This document shows positions 24,034 through 38,300 of a DNA stretch of 64,000 nucleotides, one piece after another. Below the pieces are notes generated by a model. The model did no database searches, was not told the DNA's origin, and saw only the letters and a list, made by a program, of their open reading frames with translations. The stretch is from Glycine soja (lineage: Eukaryota > Streptophyta > Magnoliopsida > Fabales > Fabaceae). The stretch is from positions 39,478,547 through 39,542,546 of the forward strand of contig NC_041016.1 of assembly GCF_004193775.1 (NCBI RefSeq). The letters are read 5' to 3'. A program made the translations under genes and the position numbers. Each line of letters begins with the position of its first letter. The first letter of the stretch is position 1.

Positions 24034-27000
24034 TGGATCGGTCGTCTTTCCTGGCCGATATCAACTACCTTTTTTTTATCAATATCGGTGAATAATGTTT
24101 TTTTGTCGAGGTGGGCCAATGTTTTTCTAGCCGAGTAGATGAGTACATGCCAGTGTCGGCTGCAACACAGCTTCGGTTGAGCTCGCACGAAAAAACAAAG
24201 CCGACCTACATTGTAAGTTTTATAGGCGACAGCAAACAACAAAACTTGGTATACCGTAAAAATATTATCGGCTAGCGTTTGGAAATGAAATTCCACAATG
24301 TCGATAGATAAATATCAATCAGGGCTATTTAACGACCAATGTCCGCAATTGTTTTTTCAATTCAATCCCCCAAAAATATTTGGACGATGTCTATTAGGAA
24401 ATGTTCGATCGGCGTCATCCGGTGATTCTTATTTATAAGACCTGGATCGGTCATGTTTCCTGGCCGACATCGACTACCATTTTTTTTTATCAATATCGGT
24501 GAATAATGATTATTTGTCGAGGTGGGCCATAGTTTTTCAAGCCGAGTAAATGAGTACATGCCAGTGTCAGCCGAAACCCAACTTCGGTTGAGCTCGCACG
24601 AAAAAATAAAGCCGACCTACATTGTAAGTTTTACAGGCGACAGCAAACAACAAAACTTGCTATACCGTAAAAAATATTATCGGCCAGCGTTTGGAAATGA
24701 AATTCCACAATGTCGATAGATAAATATCAATCGGGGCTATTTAACGACCAATGTCTGCTGTTGTTGTTTCTATTCAATCCCCCAAAAATATTTGGACGAT
24801 GTCTATTAGGAAATGTTTGATCGGCGTCATCCTCCGGTGATTCTTCTTTTTAAGACCTGGATCGGTCGTCTTTCCTGGCCGACATCGACTAGCATTTTTT
24901 TTATCAATATCGGTGAATAATGTTCTTTTGTCGAGGTGGGCCAATGTTTTTCTAGCCGACTAAATTAGTACATGCCAGTGTCGGCCGAAACACAACTTCG
25001 GTTGAGCTCGCACGCAAAAACAAAGCCGACCACCTACAATGTAAGTTTTATAGGCGACAGCAAACAACAAAACTTGCTATATTATCGGCCATCGTTTGGA
25101 AAAGATATTCCAGAATGTCGATAGATAAATATCAATCGGGACTCTTTAACGACCAATGTCCGCTATTGTTTTTTCTATTCAATCCCCCGATAATATTTGG
25201 ACGATGTCTATTAGGAAATGTTCGATCGCCATCCTCTGGTGATTCTTCTTTTTTAGACCTGGATCGGTCGTCTTTCCTGGCCGATATCAACTACCATTCT
25301 TTTATCAATATCGGTGAATAATGTTCTTTTGTCGAGGTGGGCCAATGTTTTTCTAGCTGAGTAAATGAGTACATGCCAGTGTCGGCCGAAACACAACTTC
25401 GGTTGAGCTCGCACGAAAAAACAAAGCCGACCACCTACATTGTAAGTTTTATAGGCAACAGCAAAAAACAAAACTTCTTCCACCGTAAAAAATATTATCA
25501 GCCAGCGTTTTGAAATTAAATTCCACAATTTCGATAGATAAAAATATCAATCGGGGCTATTTAACGACCAATGTCCGCTATTGTTTTTTCTATTCATTCC
25601 CCCGATAATATTTTGACGATGTCTATTAGGAAATGTTCGATCGGCGTCATCCGGTGATTCTTCTTTTTTAGAGCTAGATCGGTCATCTTTCCTGGCCGAC
25701 ATCGACTACCATTTTATTTAACAATATTGGTGAATAATGTTTTTTTGTCGAGGTGGGCCAATGTTTTTCAAGCCGAGTAAATGAGTACATGCCAGTGTCG
25801 GCCGAAACACAACTTTGGTTGAGCTCCCACGAAAAATCAAAGCCGACCTACATTTTAAGTTTAATAGGCCACAGCGAAAAACAGAACTTCCTATACCGTA
25901 AAAAATATTATCGGCAAGCGTTTGGAAATGAAATTCCACAATGGCGATAGATAAATATCAATCGGGGCTATTTAACGACCAATGTCCGCTATTGTTTTTT
26001 TCTATTCAATCCCCAGATAATATTTGGATGATGTCTATTAGGAAATGTTCGATCGGCGTCATCCGGTGATTCATGTTTTTTAAACCTGGATCGGTCATCT
26101 TTCCCGGCCGACATCGACTACCCTTTTTTTTTTATCAATATCGGTGAATAATGTTTTTTTGTTGAGGTGGGCCAATGTTTTTCAAGCCGAGTAAATGAGT
26201 ACATGCCAATGTCGGCCGAAACACAACTTCGGTTGAGCTCCCACGAAAAATCAAAGCCGACCTACATTGTAAGTTTAATAGGCCACAGCGAAAAACAGAA
26301 CTTCCTATACCGTAAAAAATATTATCGGCAAGCGTTTGGAAATGAAATTCCACAATGTCGATAGATAAATATCAATCGGGGCTATTTAACGACCAATGTC
26401 CGCTATTGTTTTTTTCTATTCAATCCCCCGATAATATTTGGATGATGTCTATTAGGAAATGTTCGATCGGCGTCATCCGGTGATTCTTGTTTTTTAAACC
26501 TGGATCGGTCATCTTTCCTGGCCGACATCGACTACCATTTTTTTATCAATATCGGTGAATAATTATTTTTTGTCGAGGTGGGTCAATGTTTTTCTAGCCG
26601 AGTAGATGAGTACATGCCAGTGTCTGCCGAAACACAACTTCGGTTGAACTCGCACGAAAAAACAAAGCCGACCTACATTGTAAGCTTTATAGGCGACAGC
26701 AAACAACAAAACTTGGTATACCGTAAAAATATTATCGGCTAGCATTTGGAAATGAAATTCCAGAATGTCGATAGATAAATATCAATCAGGGCTATTTAAC
26801 GACCAATGTCCGCAATTGTTTTTTCTATTCAATCCCCCAAAAATATTTGGACGATGTCTATTAGGAAATGTTCGATCGGCGTCATCCGGTGATTCTTATT
26901 TATAAGACCTGGATCAGTCATCTTTCCTGGCCGACATCGACTACCATTTTTTTTATCAATATCGATGAATAATGTTTTTTTGTCGAGGTGGGCCAATGTT

Positions 27001-28003
27001 TTTATAGCCGAGTAGATGAGTACATGCCAGTGTCGGCCGAAACACAACTTCGGTTGAGCTCGCATGATAAAACAAAGCCGACCACCTACATTGTAAGTGT
27101 TATAGGCGACAGCAAAAAACAAAACTTCTTCCACCATAAAAAATATTATCAGCCAGCGTTTTGAAATGAAATTCCACAATTTCGATAGATAAAAATATCA
27201 ATCGGGGCTATTTAACGACCAATGTCCGCTATTGTTTTTTCTATTCATTCCCCTGATAATATTTTGACGATGTCTATTAGGAAATGTTCGATCGGCGTCA
27301 TCCGGTGATTCTTGTAGTTTAAACCTGGATCGGTCATCTTTCCTGGCCGACATCGACTACCATTTTTTTTATCAATATCGGTGAATAATTATTTTTTGTC
27401 GAGGTGGGTCAATGTTTTTCTAGCCGAGTAGATGAGTACATGCCAGTGTCGGCCGAAAGACAACTTCGGATGAGCTCGCACGAAAAAACAAAGTCGACCA
27501 CCTATATTGTAAGTTTTATAGGCGACAGAGAACAACAAAACATCCTATACCTTAAAAAATATTATCGACCAGCGTTTGGAAATGAAATTCTAAAAGGTCA
27601 ATAGATATCAATCGGGGCTATTTAACGACCAATGTCCGCTATTGTTTTTTCTATTTAATCCCCCGACATTATTTGGACGATGTCTATAAGGAAATGTTCG
27701 ATCAGCGTCATCCGGTGATTCTTCTTTTTTAGACCTGGATCGGTCACCTTTCCTGGCCGACATCACCTACCAGTTTTTTTTTTATCAATATCGGTGAATA
27801 ATTATTTTTTGTCGAGGTGGGCCAATGTTTTTCTTCCGAGTAAATGAGTACATGCAAGTGTCGTCCGAAACCCAACTTCGATTGAGCTCGCACGAAAACA
27901 CATATCCAACCTGCATTGTAAGTTTTATAGGCGACAGCGAACAACAAAACTTCTTATACCGTAAAAAATATTATCGGCCAGCATTTGAAAATGAAATTCC
28001 ACA
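24034..28003 (+). repeat. 411-bp satellite array, plus strand
   Basis: About 9.7 monomers. A short deletion lies near 25083, where the cgtaaaaaatatt segment is missing. Some monomers carry ACC-insertion variants (gccgaccacctac). Two adjacent monomers at about 25540-26360 are near duplicates. No gene seen. Confidence 0.93.
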
Positions 28004-30056
28004 ATGTCGATAGATAAATATCAATCGGGGCTATTTAACGACCAATGTCCGCTATTGTTTTTTCTATTCAATCCGCCGATAATATTTGGACGATGTCTAT
28101 TAGGAAATTTTCGATCGCCGTCCTCCATTGATTCTTCTATTTTAGACCTGGATAGGTCATCTTTCCTGGCCGACATCAACTACAATTTTTTTATCAATAT
28201 CGGTGAATAATGTTTTTTTGTCGACGTGGACCAATGTTTTTCTAGCCGAGTAAATGAGTACATGCCAGTGTTGGCCAAAAAAGAACTTCGGTTGATCTCG
28301 CACGAAAAACAAAGCCAACCTACATTGTAAGTTTTATAGGCGACAACGAACAACAAAACTTCCTATACCGTAAAAAATATTATCGGCCTGCGTTTGGAAA
28401 TGAAATTCCACAATGTCGATAGATAAATATCAATCGGGCTATTTAACGACCAATGTCCGCTATTGTTTTTTCTATTCAATCCCCCGATAATATTTGGACG
28501 ATGTCTATTAGGAAATGTTCGATCGGTGTCGTCCGGTGATTCTTCTTATTTAGACCTGGAACTGTCATATTTCCTGGCCGACATAGACTACCATTTTTTT
28601 TATCAATATCGGTGAATAATGTTTTTTTGTCGAGGTGCGCCAATGTTTTTCTAGGCAATTAGATGGGCACATGCCAGTGTCGGCCGAAACACAACTTCGG
28701 TTGAGCTCGCACGAAAAAACAAAGCCGACCACCTACATTGTAAGTTTTATAGGCGACAACAAAAAACAAAACTTCCTCCATCGTAAAAAATATTATCGGG
28801 CAGCGTTTGGAAATGAAATTCCACAATGTCGATAGATAATTATCAATCGGGGCTATTTAACGACCAATGTCCGCTATTGTTTTTTCTATTCAATCCGCCG
28901 ATAATATTTTCACGATGTCTATTAGGAAATTTTCGATCGCCGTCCTCCATTGATTCTTGTATTTTAGACCTGGATAGGTCATCTTTCCTGGTCGACATCA
29001 ACTACCATTTTTTTATCAATATCGGTGAATAATGTTTTTTTGTCGACGTGGACCAATGTTTTTCTAGCCGAGTAAATGAGTACATGCCAGTGTCGGCCAA
29101 AAAGAACTTCGGTTGATCTCGCACGAAAAACAAAGCCAACCTACATTGTAAGTTTTATAGGCGACAACGAACAACAAAACTTCCTATACCGTAAAAAATA
29201 TTATCGGCCTGCGTTTGGAAATGAAATTCCACAATGTCGATAGATAAATATCAATCGGGCTATTTAACGACCAATGTCCGCTATTGTTTTTTCTATTCAA
29301 TCCCCCGATAATATTTGGACGATGTCTATTAGGAAATGTTCGATCGGTGTCGTCCGGTGATTCTTCTTATTTAGACCTGAAACTGTCATATTTCCTGGCC
29401 GACATCGACTACCATTTTTTTATCAATATCGGTGAATAATGTTTTTTTGTCGAGGTGCGCCAATGTTTTTCTAGGCAAGTAGATGAGTACATGCCAGTGT
29501 CGGCCGAAACACAACTTCGGTTGAGCTCGCACGAAAAAACAAAGCCGACCACCTACATTGTAAGTTTTATAGGCGACAGCAAAAAACAAAACTTCCTCCA
29601 TCGTAAAAAATATTATCGGGCAGCGTTTGGAAATGAAATTCCACAATGTCGATAGATAATTATCAATCGTGGCTATTTAACGACCAATGTCCGCTATTGT
29701 TTTTTTCTATTCAATCCGCCGATAATATTTGGACGATGTCTATTAGGAAATTTTCGATGGCCGTCCTCCATTGATTCTTCTTTTTTAGACCTGGATAGGT
29801 CATCTTTCCTGGCCGACATCAACTACCATTTTTTTATCAATATCGGTGAATAATGTTTTTTTGTCGACGTGGGCCAATGTTTTTCTAGCCGAGTAAATGA
29901 GTACATGCCAGTGTCAGCCAAAAAAGAACTTCGGTTGAGCTCGCACGAAAAACAAAGCCGACCTACATTGTAAGTTTTATAGGCGACAACGAACAACAAA
30001 ACTTCCTATACCGTAAAAAATATTATCGGCCTGCGTTTGGAAATGAAATTCCACCA
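28004..30056 (+). repeat. 411-bp satellite, two-monomer higher-order repeat (about 821 bp)
   Basis: Monomers starting at 28004, 28826 and 29646 share private variants such as gccgtcctccattg and tcgacgtgg(a/g)ccaatg. The alternate monomers at about 28414 and 29235 share ggtgtcgtccggtg and gacctg(g/a)aactgtc. Spacings of 822 and 820 bp define a dimer repeated about 2.5 times. Confidence 0.85.
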
Positions 30057-31034
30057 TGTCGATAGATAAATATCAATCGGGGCTATTTAACGACCAATGT
30101 CCGCTATTGTTTTTTCAATTCAATCCCCCGATAATATTTGGACGATGTCTATTAGGAAATGTTCGATCGTCGTCTTCTGGTGATTCTTCTTTTTAGACCT
30201 GGATCGGTCATCTCTCCTGGCAAACATCGACTACCATTTTTTTTATCAATATCAGTGAATAATGTTTTTTTGTCGAGGTGGGCCAATGTTTTTCAAGCCG
30301 AGTAAATGAGTACACGCCAGTGTCGTCTGAAACACAACTTCGGTTGAGCTCGCACGAAAAAACTGAACCGACCTACATTGTAAGTTTTATAGGCGAAAGC
30401 GATCAACAAAACTTCCTATACCGTAAAAAATATTATCGGCAAGCGTTTTGAAATGAAATTCCACAATGTAAATAGATAAATATCAATCGGGGCTATTAAC
30501 GACCAATGTCCGCTATTATTTTTTTCTATTCCATCCCCTGATAAAATTTGCACGATGCCTATTAGGAAATGTTCGATCGTCATCTTCCGGTGAATCTTCC
30601 TTTTAGACCTGGATCGGTCATCTTTCCTGGCCAACATCGACTACCATTTTTTTTTTATCAATATCAGTGAATAATGTTTTTTTTGTCGAGGTGGGCCATT
30701 GTTTTTCTATCCGAGTAAATGAGTATATGCCAGTGTCGGCCGAAGCACAACTTCGGTTGAGCTCGCACGAAAAAACAAAGCCGACCTACATTGTAAAGTT
30801 TATAGGCCACAGCGAACAACTAAGATTCCTATACCGTAAAAAATATTATCGGCCAGCGTTTGGAAATGAAATTCCACAATGTCGATAGATAAATATCAAT
30901 CGGGGCAATTTAACGACCAATGTCCGCTATTGTTTTTTCTATTCAATCCCCCGATAATATTTGGACGATGTCTATTAGGTAATGTTCGATCGGCGTCGTC
31001 CGGTGATTCTTCTTATTTAAACCTGGAACGGTCA
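30057..31034 (+). repeat. 411-bp satellite of the right-arm subfamily, still on the plus strand
   Basis: The last 2.4 monomers before the 92-bp block. They carry variants otherwise typical of the minus-strand arm beyond it: cacgccagtgtcgtctg (30313) mirrors cagacgacactggcgtg (33354), and gagtatatgcc (30721) mirrors ggcatatactc (32955). The array breaks off at about 31034 inside acctggaacggtcac. Confidence 0.82.
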
Positions 31035-32347
31035 CGGAAGCTCTCGAGAAATTCAAATGGTCAAAACTTGTCATATGGAAGTCCAATTCCAGCGCATAAT
31101 ATACCGAGACGCTCGAAATTGAACAACGAAAGCTCTCAAGAAATTCAAATAGTCATAACTTGACACACGAAAGTCCGATTCAGGCGCATAATATATTGAG
31201 ACGCTCGAAATTGAGCAACGGAAGCTCTCGAGAAATTCAAATGGTCATAACTTTTCAAGTGGAAGTCCGATTCAGGCGCATACTATATCGAGAAGCTTGA
31301 AAATGAACAACGAAAGCTCTCGAGAAATTCAAATGGTCATAACTTTTCAAATGGAAGTCCGATTAAGGCGCAAAATATATCGCGAAGCTTGAAATTGAAA
31401 AACGAAAGCTCTCGAGAAATTCAAATGGTCATAACTTTTCAAATGTAAGTCCGATTAAGGCGCAAAATATATCGCGAAGCTTGAAATTGAACAACGAAAG
31501 GTCTCGAGAAATTCAAATGGTCATAACTTTTAACGGAAGTTCGATTTAGGCGCATATTATATCGAGAAGAATGAAATTGAACAACAGAAGCTCTCGAGAA
31601 ATTCAAATGGTCTTAACTTGAGACACGGAAGTCCGATTCCGGCGCATAATATATCGAGACTCTCGAAATCGAACAACGAAAGCTCTAGAGATATTCTAAT
31701 GGTCATAACTTGTCACACGGAAGTCCGATTCAGTTGCATACTATATCGAGACACTCGAAATTGAACAACGAAGGTCTCAAGAAATTCAAATGGTCAAAAC
31801 TTGTCACATGGAAGTCCAATTAAGGCGGATAATATACCGAGACGCTCGAAATTGAACAACGAAAGCTCTCGAGAAATTGAAATGGTCATAACTTGACACA
31901 CGGAAGTCCGATTCAGGCGCAGAGTATATCGAGACGCTCGAAATTGAACAACGGAAGCTCTCGAGAAATTCAAATGGTCATAACTTTTCAAGTGGAAGTA
32001 CGATTCAGGCGCCTAATATAACGAGAAGCTTGAAATTGAACAATGGAAGCTCTCGAGAAATTCAAATGGTCATAACTTTTCAAATGGAAGTCCGATTCAG
32101 GCGCAAAATATATCGCGAAGCTTGAAATTGAACAACGAAAGATCTCGAGAAATTCCAATGGTCATAACTTGTCACACGAAAGTCCGATTTAGGTGCATAA
32201 TATATCGAGAAGCTCGAAATTGAACAACGAAAGCTCTCGAGAAATTCAAATGGTCATAACTTGACACACGGAAGTCCGATTCAGGTGCATAATTTATCGA
32301 GAAGCTTGAAATTGAACAACGGGAGCTCTCGAGAAATTCAAATGGTC
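31035..32347 (+). repeat. 92-bp centromere-type satellite block (about 14 copies)
   Basis: Fourteen tandem units. The word aaattcaaatggtc or a close variant starts at 31049, 31141, 31233, 31325, 31417, 31509, 31599, 31691, 31782, 31874, 31966, 32058, 32150, 32242 and 32334, that is, 92-bp steps with one of 90 and one of 91. Units contain ctctcgagaaattcaaatgg, agtccgattcaggcgcata and tatcgagacgctcgaaattg. Length and sequence agree with my memory of the soybean centromeric satellite CentGm-1/CentGm-2 (SB92). The block is the only such sequence in the window. Units are noticeably diverged (for example cgcgaagcttg against gagacgctcg types), not a fresh amplification. Confidence 0.9.
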
Positions 32348-35300
32348 TAGCGGACATTGGTCGTTAATAGCCCCGATTGATATTTATCTATCGACATTGG
32401 GGAATTTCATTTCCAAACGCTGGCCGATAATATTTTTTACGGTATAGGAATCGTTGTTGTTCGCTGTGGCCTATAAAACTTACAATGTAGGTCGGCTTTG
32501 TTTTTTCTTGCGACCTCAACCGAAGTTGTGTTTCGGCCGACACTGGCATGTACTCATTTACTCGGCTAGAAAAACATTTGCCCACCTCGACAAAAAAACA
32601 TTATTCACCGATATTGATAAAAAAAATGGTAGTCGATGTTTGCCAGGAAAGATGACCGATCCCCGTCTATAAAGAAGAATCACCGGAAGACGACGATCGA
32701 ACATTTCCTAATAGACATCGTCCAAATATTATCGGGGGATTGAATAGATAAAACAATAGCGGACATTGGTCGTTAAATAGCCCCGATTGATATTTATCTA
32801 TCGACATTGTGGAATTTCATTTCCAAACGCTGGCCGATAATATTTTTTACCGTATAGGAAGTTTTGATGATCGCTTTCCCCTATAAAACTTACAATGTAG
32901 GTCGGCTTTGTTTTTTCGTGCGAGCTCCACCGAAGTTGTGCTTCGGCCGACACTGGCATATACTCATTTACTTGGATAGAAAAACAATGGCCCACCTCGA
33001 CAAAAAAAACATTATTCACCAATATTGATAGAAAAAATGGTAGTCGATGTCGGCCAGGAAAGATGACCGATCCAGGTCTAAAAAGAAGATTCACCGGATG
33101 ACGACTATCGAATATTTCCTAATAGAGATCGTGCAAATATTATCGGGGGATGGAATAGAAAAAAATAATTGTGGACATTGGTCGTTAATTGCCCCGATTG
33201 ATATTTATCTATCGACAATGTGGAATTTCATTTCCAAACGCTGGCCGATAATATTTTTTACGGTATAAGAAGTTTTGTTGATCGCTTTCGCCTATAAAAC
33301 TTACAATGTAGGTCGGCTCAGTTTTTTCGTGCGAGCTCAACCGAAGTTGTGTTTCAGACGACACTGGCGTGTACTCATTTACTCGGCTTGAAAAACATTC
33401 GCCCACCTCGACAAAAAAACATTATTTGCTGATATTGATAAAAAAATGGTAGTCGATGTTTGCCAGGAGAGATGACCGATCCAGGTCTAAAAAGAAGAAT
33501 CACCGGAAGACGACGATCGAACATTTCCTAATAGACATCGTCCAAATATTATCGGGGGATTGAATTGAAAAAACAATAGCGGACATTGGTCGTTAAATAG
33601 CCCCGATTGATATTTATCTATCGACAATGTGGAATTTCATTTCCAAACGCTGGCCAATAATATTTTTTACGGTATAGGAATCTTTGTTGTTCGCTGTGGC
33701 CTATAAAACTTACAATGTAGGTCGGCTTTGTTTTTTCGTGCGAGCTCAACCGAAGTTGTGTTTCGGCCGACACAGGCATGTACTCTATTACTCGGCTAGA
33801 AAAACATTGGCCCACCTCGACAAAAAAACATTATTCACTGATATTGATAAAAAAAAATGGTAGTCGACGTTGGCCAGGAAAGATGACCGATCCTGGTCTA
33901 AAAAAGAAGAATCACCGGAAGCCGCGGATAGAACATTTCGTAATAGACATTGTCCAAATATTATCGGGGGATTGAATAGAAAAAAACAATAGCGGACATT
34001 GGTCGTTAATAGCCCCGATTGATATTTATCTATCGACATTGTGGAATTTCATTTCCAAACGCTGGTCGATAATATTTTTTACGGTATAGGAATCTTTGTT
34101 GTTCGCTGTGGCCTATAAAACTTACAATATAGGTCGGCTTTGTTTTTTCTTGCGACCTCAACCGAAGTTGTGTTTCGGCCGACACTGTCATGTACTCATT
34201 TACTCGGCTTGAAAAACATTGGCCCACCTCGACAAAAAAACATTATTCACTGATATTGATAAAAAAAATGGTAGTCGATGTCGGCCAGGAAAGATGACCG
34301 ATCCAGGTCTAAAAAGAAGATTCACCGGATGACGACGATCGAATATTTCCTAATAGACATCGTGCAAATATTATCAGGGGATGTAATAGAAAAAAACAAT
34401 TGTGGACATTGGTCGTTAATAGCCCCGATTGATATTTATCTATCGACATTGTGGAATTTCATTTCCAAATGCTGGCCAATAATATTTTTGACGGTATAGG
34501 AATCTTTGTTGTTTGCTGTGGCCTATAAAACTTACAATGTAGGTAGGCTTTGTTTTTTCGTGCGAGCTCAACCGAAGTTGTGCTTCGGCTGACACTGGCA
34601 TGTACTCATTTACTCGGATACAAAAACATTGGCCCACCTCGACAAAAAAACATTATTCACTGATATTGATAAAAAAAATGGTAGTCGATGTCGGCCAGGA
34701 AAGATGACCGATCCAGGTCTAAAAGGAAGATTCACCGGAAGACGACGATCGAACATTTCCTAATAGGCATCGTGCAAATATTATCAGGGGATGGAATAGA
34801 AAAAAATAATAGCGGACATTGGTCGTTAATAGCCCCGATTGATATTTATATATTTACATTGTGGAATTTCATTTCAAAACGCTTGCCGATAATATTTTTT
34901 ACGATATAAGAAGTTTTGTTGATCGCTTTCGCCTATAAAACTTACCATGTAGGTCGGCTCAGTTTTTTCGTGCGAGCTAAACCGAAGTTGTGTTTCGGCC
35001 GACACTGGCATGTACTCATTTACTCGGATTGAAAAACATTGGCCCACCTCGACAAAAAACATTATTCACCGATATTGATAAAAAATGGTAGTCGATGTTG
35101 GCCAGAAAAGATAACCGATCCAGGTCTAAAAAAGAAGAATCACCGGAAAACGCCGATAGAACATTTCCTAATAGACATTGTCCAAATATTATCGGGGGAT
35201 TGAATAGAAAAAAACAATAGCGGACATTGGTCGTTAATAGCCCCGATTGATATTTATCTATCGACATTGTGGAATTTCATTTCCAAACGCTGGCCGTTAA

Positions 35301-38300
35301 TATTTTTTACGGTATAGGAATTTTTGTTGTTCGCTGTGGCCTATAAAACCTACAACGTAGGTCGGCTTTGTTTTTCGTGCGAGCTCAACCGAAGTTGTGC
35401 TTCGGCCGACACTGGCATGTACTCATTTACTCGGATGAAAAACATTGGCCCACCTTGACAAAAAAACATTATTCACCGATATTGATAAAAAAAATGGTAG
35501 TCGATGTCGGCCAGGAAAGATGACCGATCCAGGTCTAAAAGGAAGATTCACCGGAAGACGACGATCGAACATTTCCTAATAGACATCGTGCAAATATTAT
35601 CAGGGGATGGAATAGAAAAAATCAATAGCGGACATTGGTCGTTAATAGCCCCGATTGATATTTATCTATCGACTTTGTGGAATTTCATTACCAAACGCTG
35701 GCCGATAATATTTTTTACGATATAGGAAGTTTTGTTGATCGCTTTCGCCTATAAAACTTACAATGTAGGTCGGCTCAGTTTTTTCGTGCGAGGTCAACCG
35801 AAGTTGTGTTTCGGCTGACACTGGCATGTACTCATTTACTCGGCTTGAAAAACATTGGCCCACCTCGACAAAAAAACATTATTCACCGATATTGATAAAA
35901 AAAAAGGGTAGTCGATGTTGGCCAGAAAAGATAACCGATCCAGGTCTAAAAAAGAAGAATCACCGGATTATGCCGATCGAACATTTCCTAATAGACCTCG
36001 TCGAAATATTATCGGGGAATGTATAGAAAAAACAAAACCGGACATTGGTCGTTAAATAGCCCCGATTGATATTTATCTATCGACATTGTGGAATTTCATT
36101 TCCAAACGCTTGCCGATAATATTTTTTACGGTATAGGAAGTTGTGCTGTTCATTGTGGCCTATTAAACTTACAATGTAGGTCGGCTTTGTTTTTTCGTGC
36201 GAGCTCAGCCGAAGTTGTGTTTTGGCCGACACTGGCAGGTACTCATTTACTCGGCATGAAAAACATTGGCCCACCTCGACAAAAAAACATTATTCACCGA
36301 TATTGAGAAAAAAAATGGTAGTCGATGTCGGCCAGGAAAGATGACCGATCCAGGTCTAAAAAGAAGATTCACCGGAAGACGACGATCGAACATTTCCTAA
36401 TAGACATCGTGCAAATATTATCGGGGGAAGGAATAGAAAAAAATAATAGCGGACATTGGTCGTTAATAGCCCCGATGGATATTTATCTATTGACATTGTG
36501 GAATTTCAATTCAAAACGCTTGCCGATAATATTTTTTACGGTATAGGAAGTTTTGTTGATCGCTTTCGCTTATAAAACTTACCATGTAGGTCTGCTCAGT
36601 TTTTTCGTGCGAGCTCAACCGAAGTTGTGTTTCGGCCGACACTGGCATGTACTCATTTACTCGGATTGAAAAACATTGGCCCACCTCGACAAAAAAACAT
36701 TATTCACCGATATTGATAAAAAAATGGTAGTCGATGTTGGCCAGAAAAGATAACCGATCCAGGTCTAAAAAAGAAGAATCACCGGAAGACGCCGATAGAA
36801 CATTTCCTAATAGACATTGTCCAAATATTATCGGGGGATTGAATAGAAAAAAACAATAGCGGACATTGGTCGTTAATAGCCCCGATTGATATTTATCTAT
36901 CGACATTGTGGAATTTCATTTCCAAACGCTGACCGTTAATATTTTTTACGGTATAGGAATCTTTGTTGTTCGCTGTGGCCTATAAAACTTACAATGTAGG
37001 TCAGCTTTGTTTTTTCGTGCGAGCTCAACCGAAGTTGTGTTTCGGCCGACACTGGCATGTACTCATTTACTCGGCTAGAAAAACATTGGCCCACCTCGAC
37101 AAAAAAACATTATTCACCGATATTGATAAAAAAAAATGGTAGTCGATGTCGGCCAGAAAAGATCACCGATCCAAGTCTAAAAAGACTAATCACCGGAAGA
37201 CGACGATCGAAAATGTCCTAATAGACATCGTCCAAATATTATCGGGGGATGGAATAGAAAAAAACAATAGCGGACATTGGTCGTTAGTAGCCCCGATTGA
37301 TATTTATCTACCGACATTTTGGAATTTCATTTCCAAACGCTGGCCGATAATATTTTTTACGGTATAGGAAGTTTTGTTGATCGCTTTCGCCTATAAAACT
37401 TACAATGTAGGTCGGCTCAGTTTTTTCGTGCGAGCTCAACCGAAGTTGTGTTTCGGCCGACACTGGCATGTACTCATTTACTCGGCTAGAAAATAATTGG
37501 CCCACCTCGACAAAAAAACACTATTCATCGATATTGATAAAAAAAATGGTAGTCGACGTCGGCCAGGAAAGATGACCGATCCAGGTCTAAAAAAGAAGAA
37601 TCACCGGAAGACGCCGATAGAACATTTCCTAATAGACATTGTCCAAATATTATAGGGGGATTGAATAGAAAAAAACAATAGCGGACATTGGTCGTTAATA
37701 GCCCCGATTGATATTTATCTATCGACATTGTGGAATTTCATTTCCAAACGCTGGCCGATAATATTTTTTACGATATAGGAATCTTTGTTGTTCGCTGTGG
37801 CCTATTAAACTTACAATGTAGGTCGGCTTTGTTTTTTCGTGCGAGCTCAGCCGAAGTTGTGTTTTGGCCGACACTGGCAGGTACTCATTTACTCGGCATG
37901 AAAAACATTGGCCCACCTCGACAAAAAAACATTATTCACCGATATTGATAAAAAAAAATGGTAGTCGATGTCGGCCAGGAAAGATGACCGATCCAGGTCT
38001 AAAAGGAAGATTCACCGGAAGACGACGATCGAACATTTCCTAATAGACATCGTGCAAATTTTATCGGGGGAAGGAATAGAAAAAAATAATAGCGGACATT
38101 GGTCGTTAATAGCCCCGATGGATATTTATCTATTGACATTGTGGAATTTCATTTCAAAACGCTTGCCGATAATATTTTTTACGGTATAGGAAGTTTTGTT
38201 GATCGCTTTCGCCTATAAAACTTACCATGTAGGTCTGCTCAGTTTTTTCGTGCGAGCTCAACCGAAGTTGTGTTTCGGCCGACACTGGCATGTACTCATT

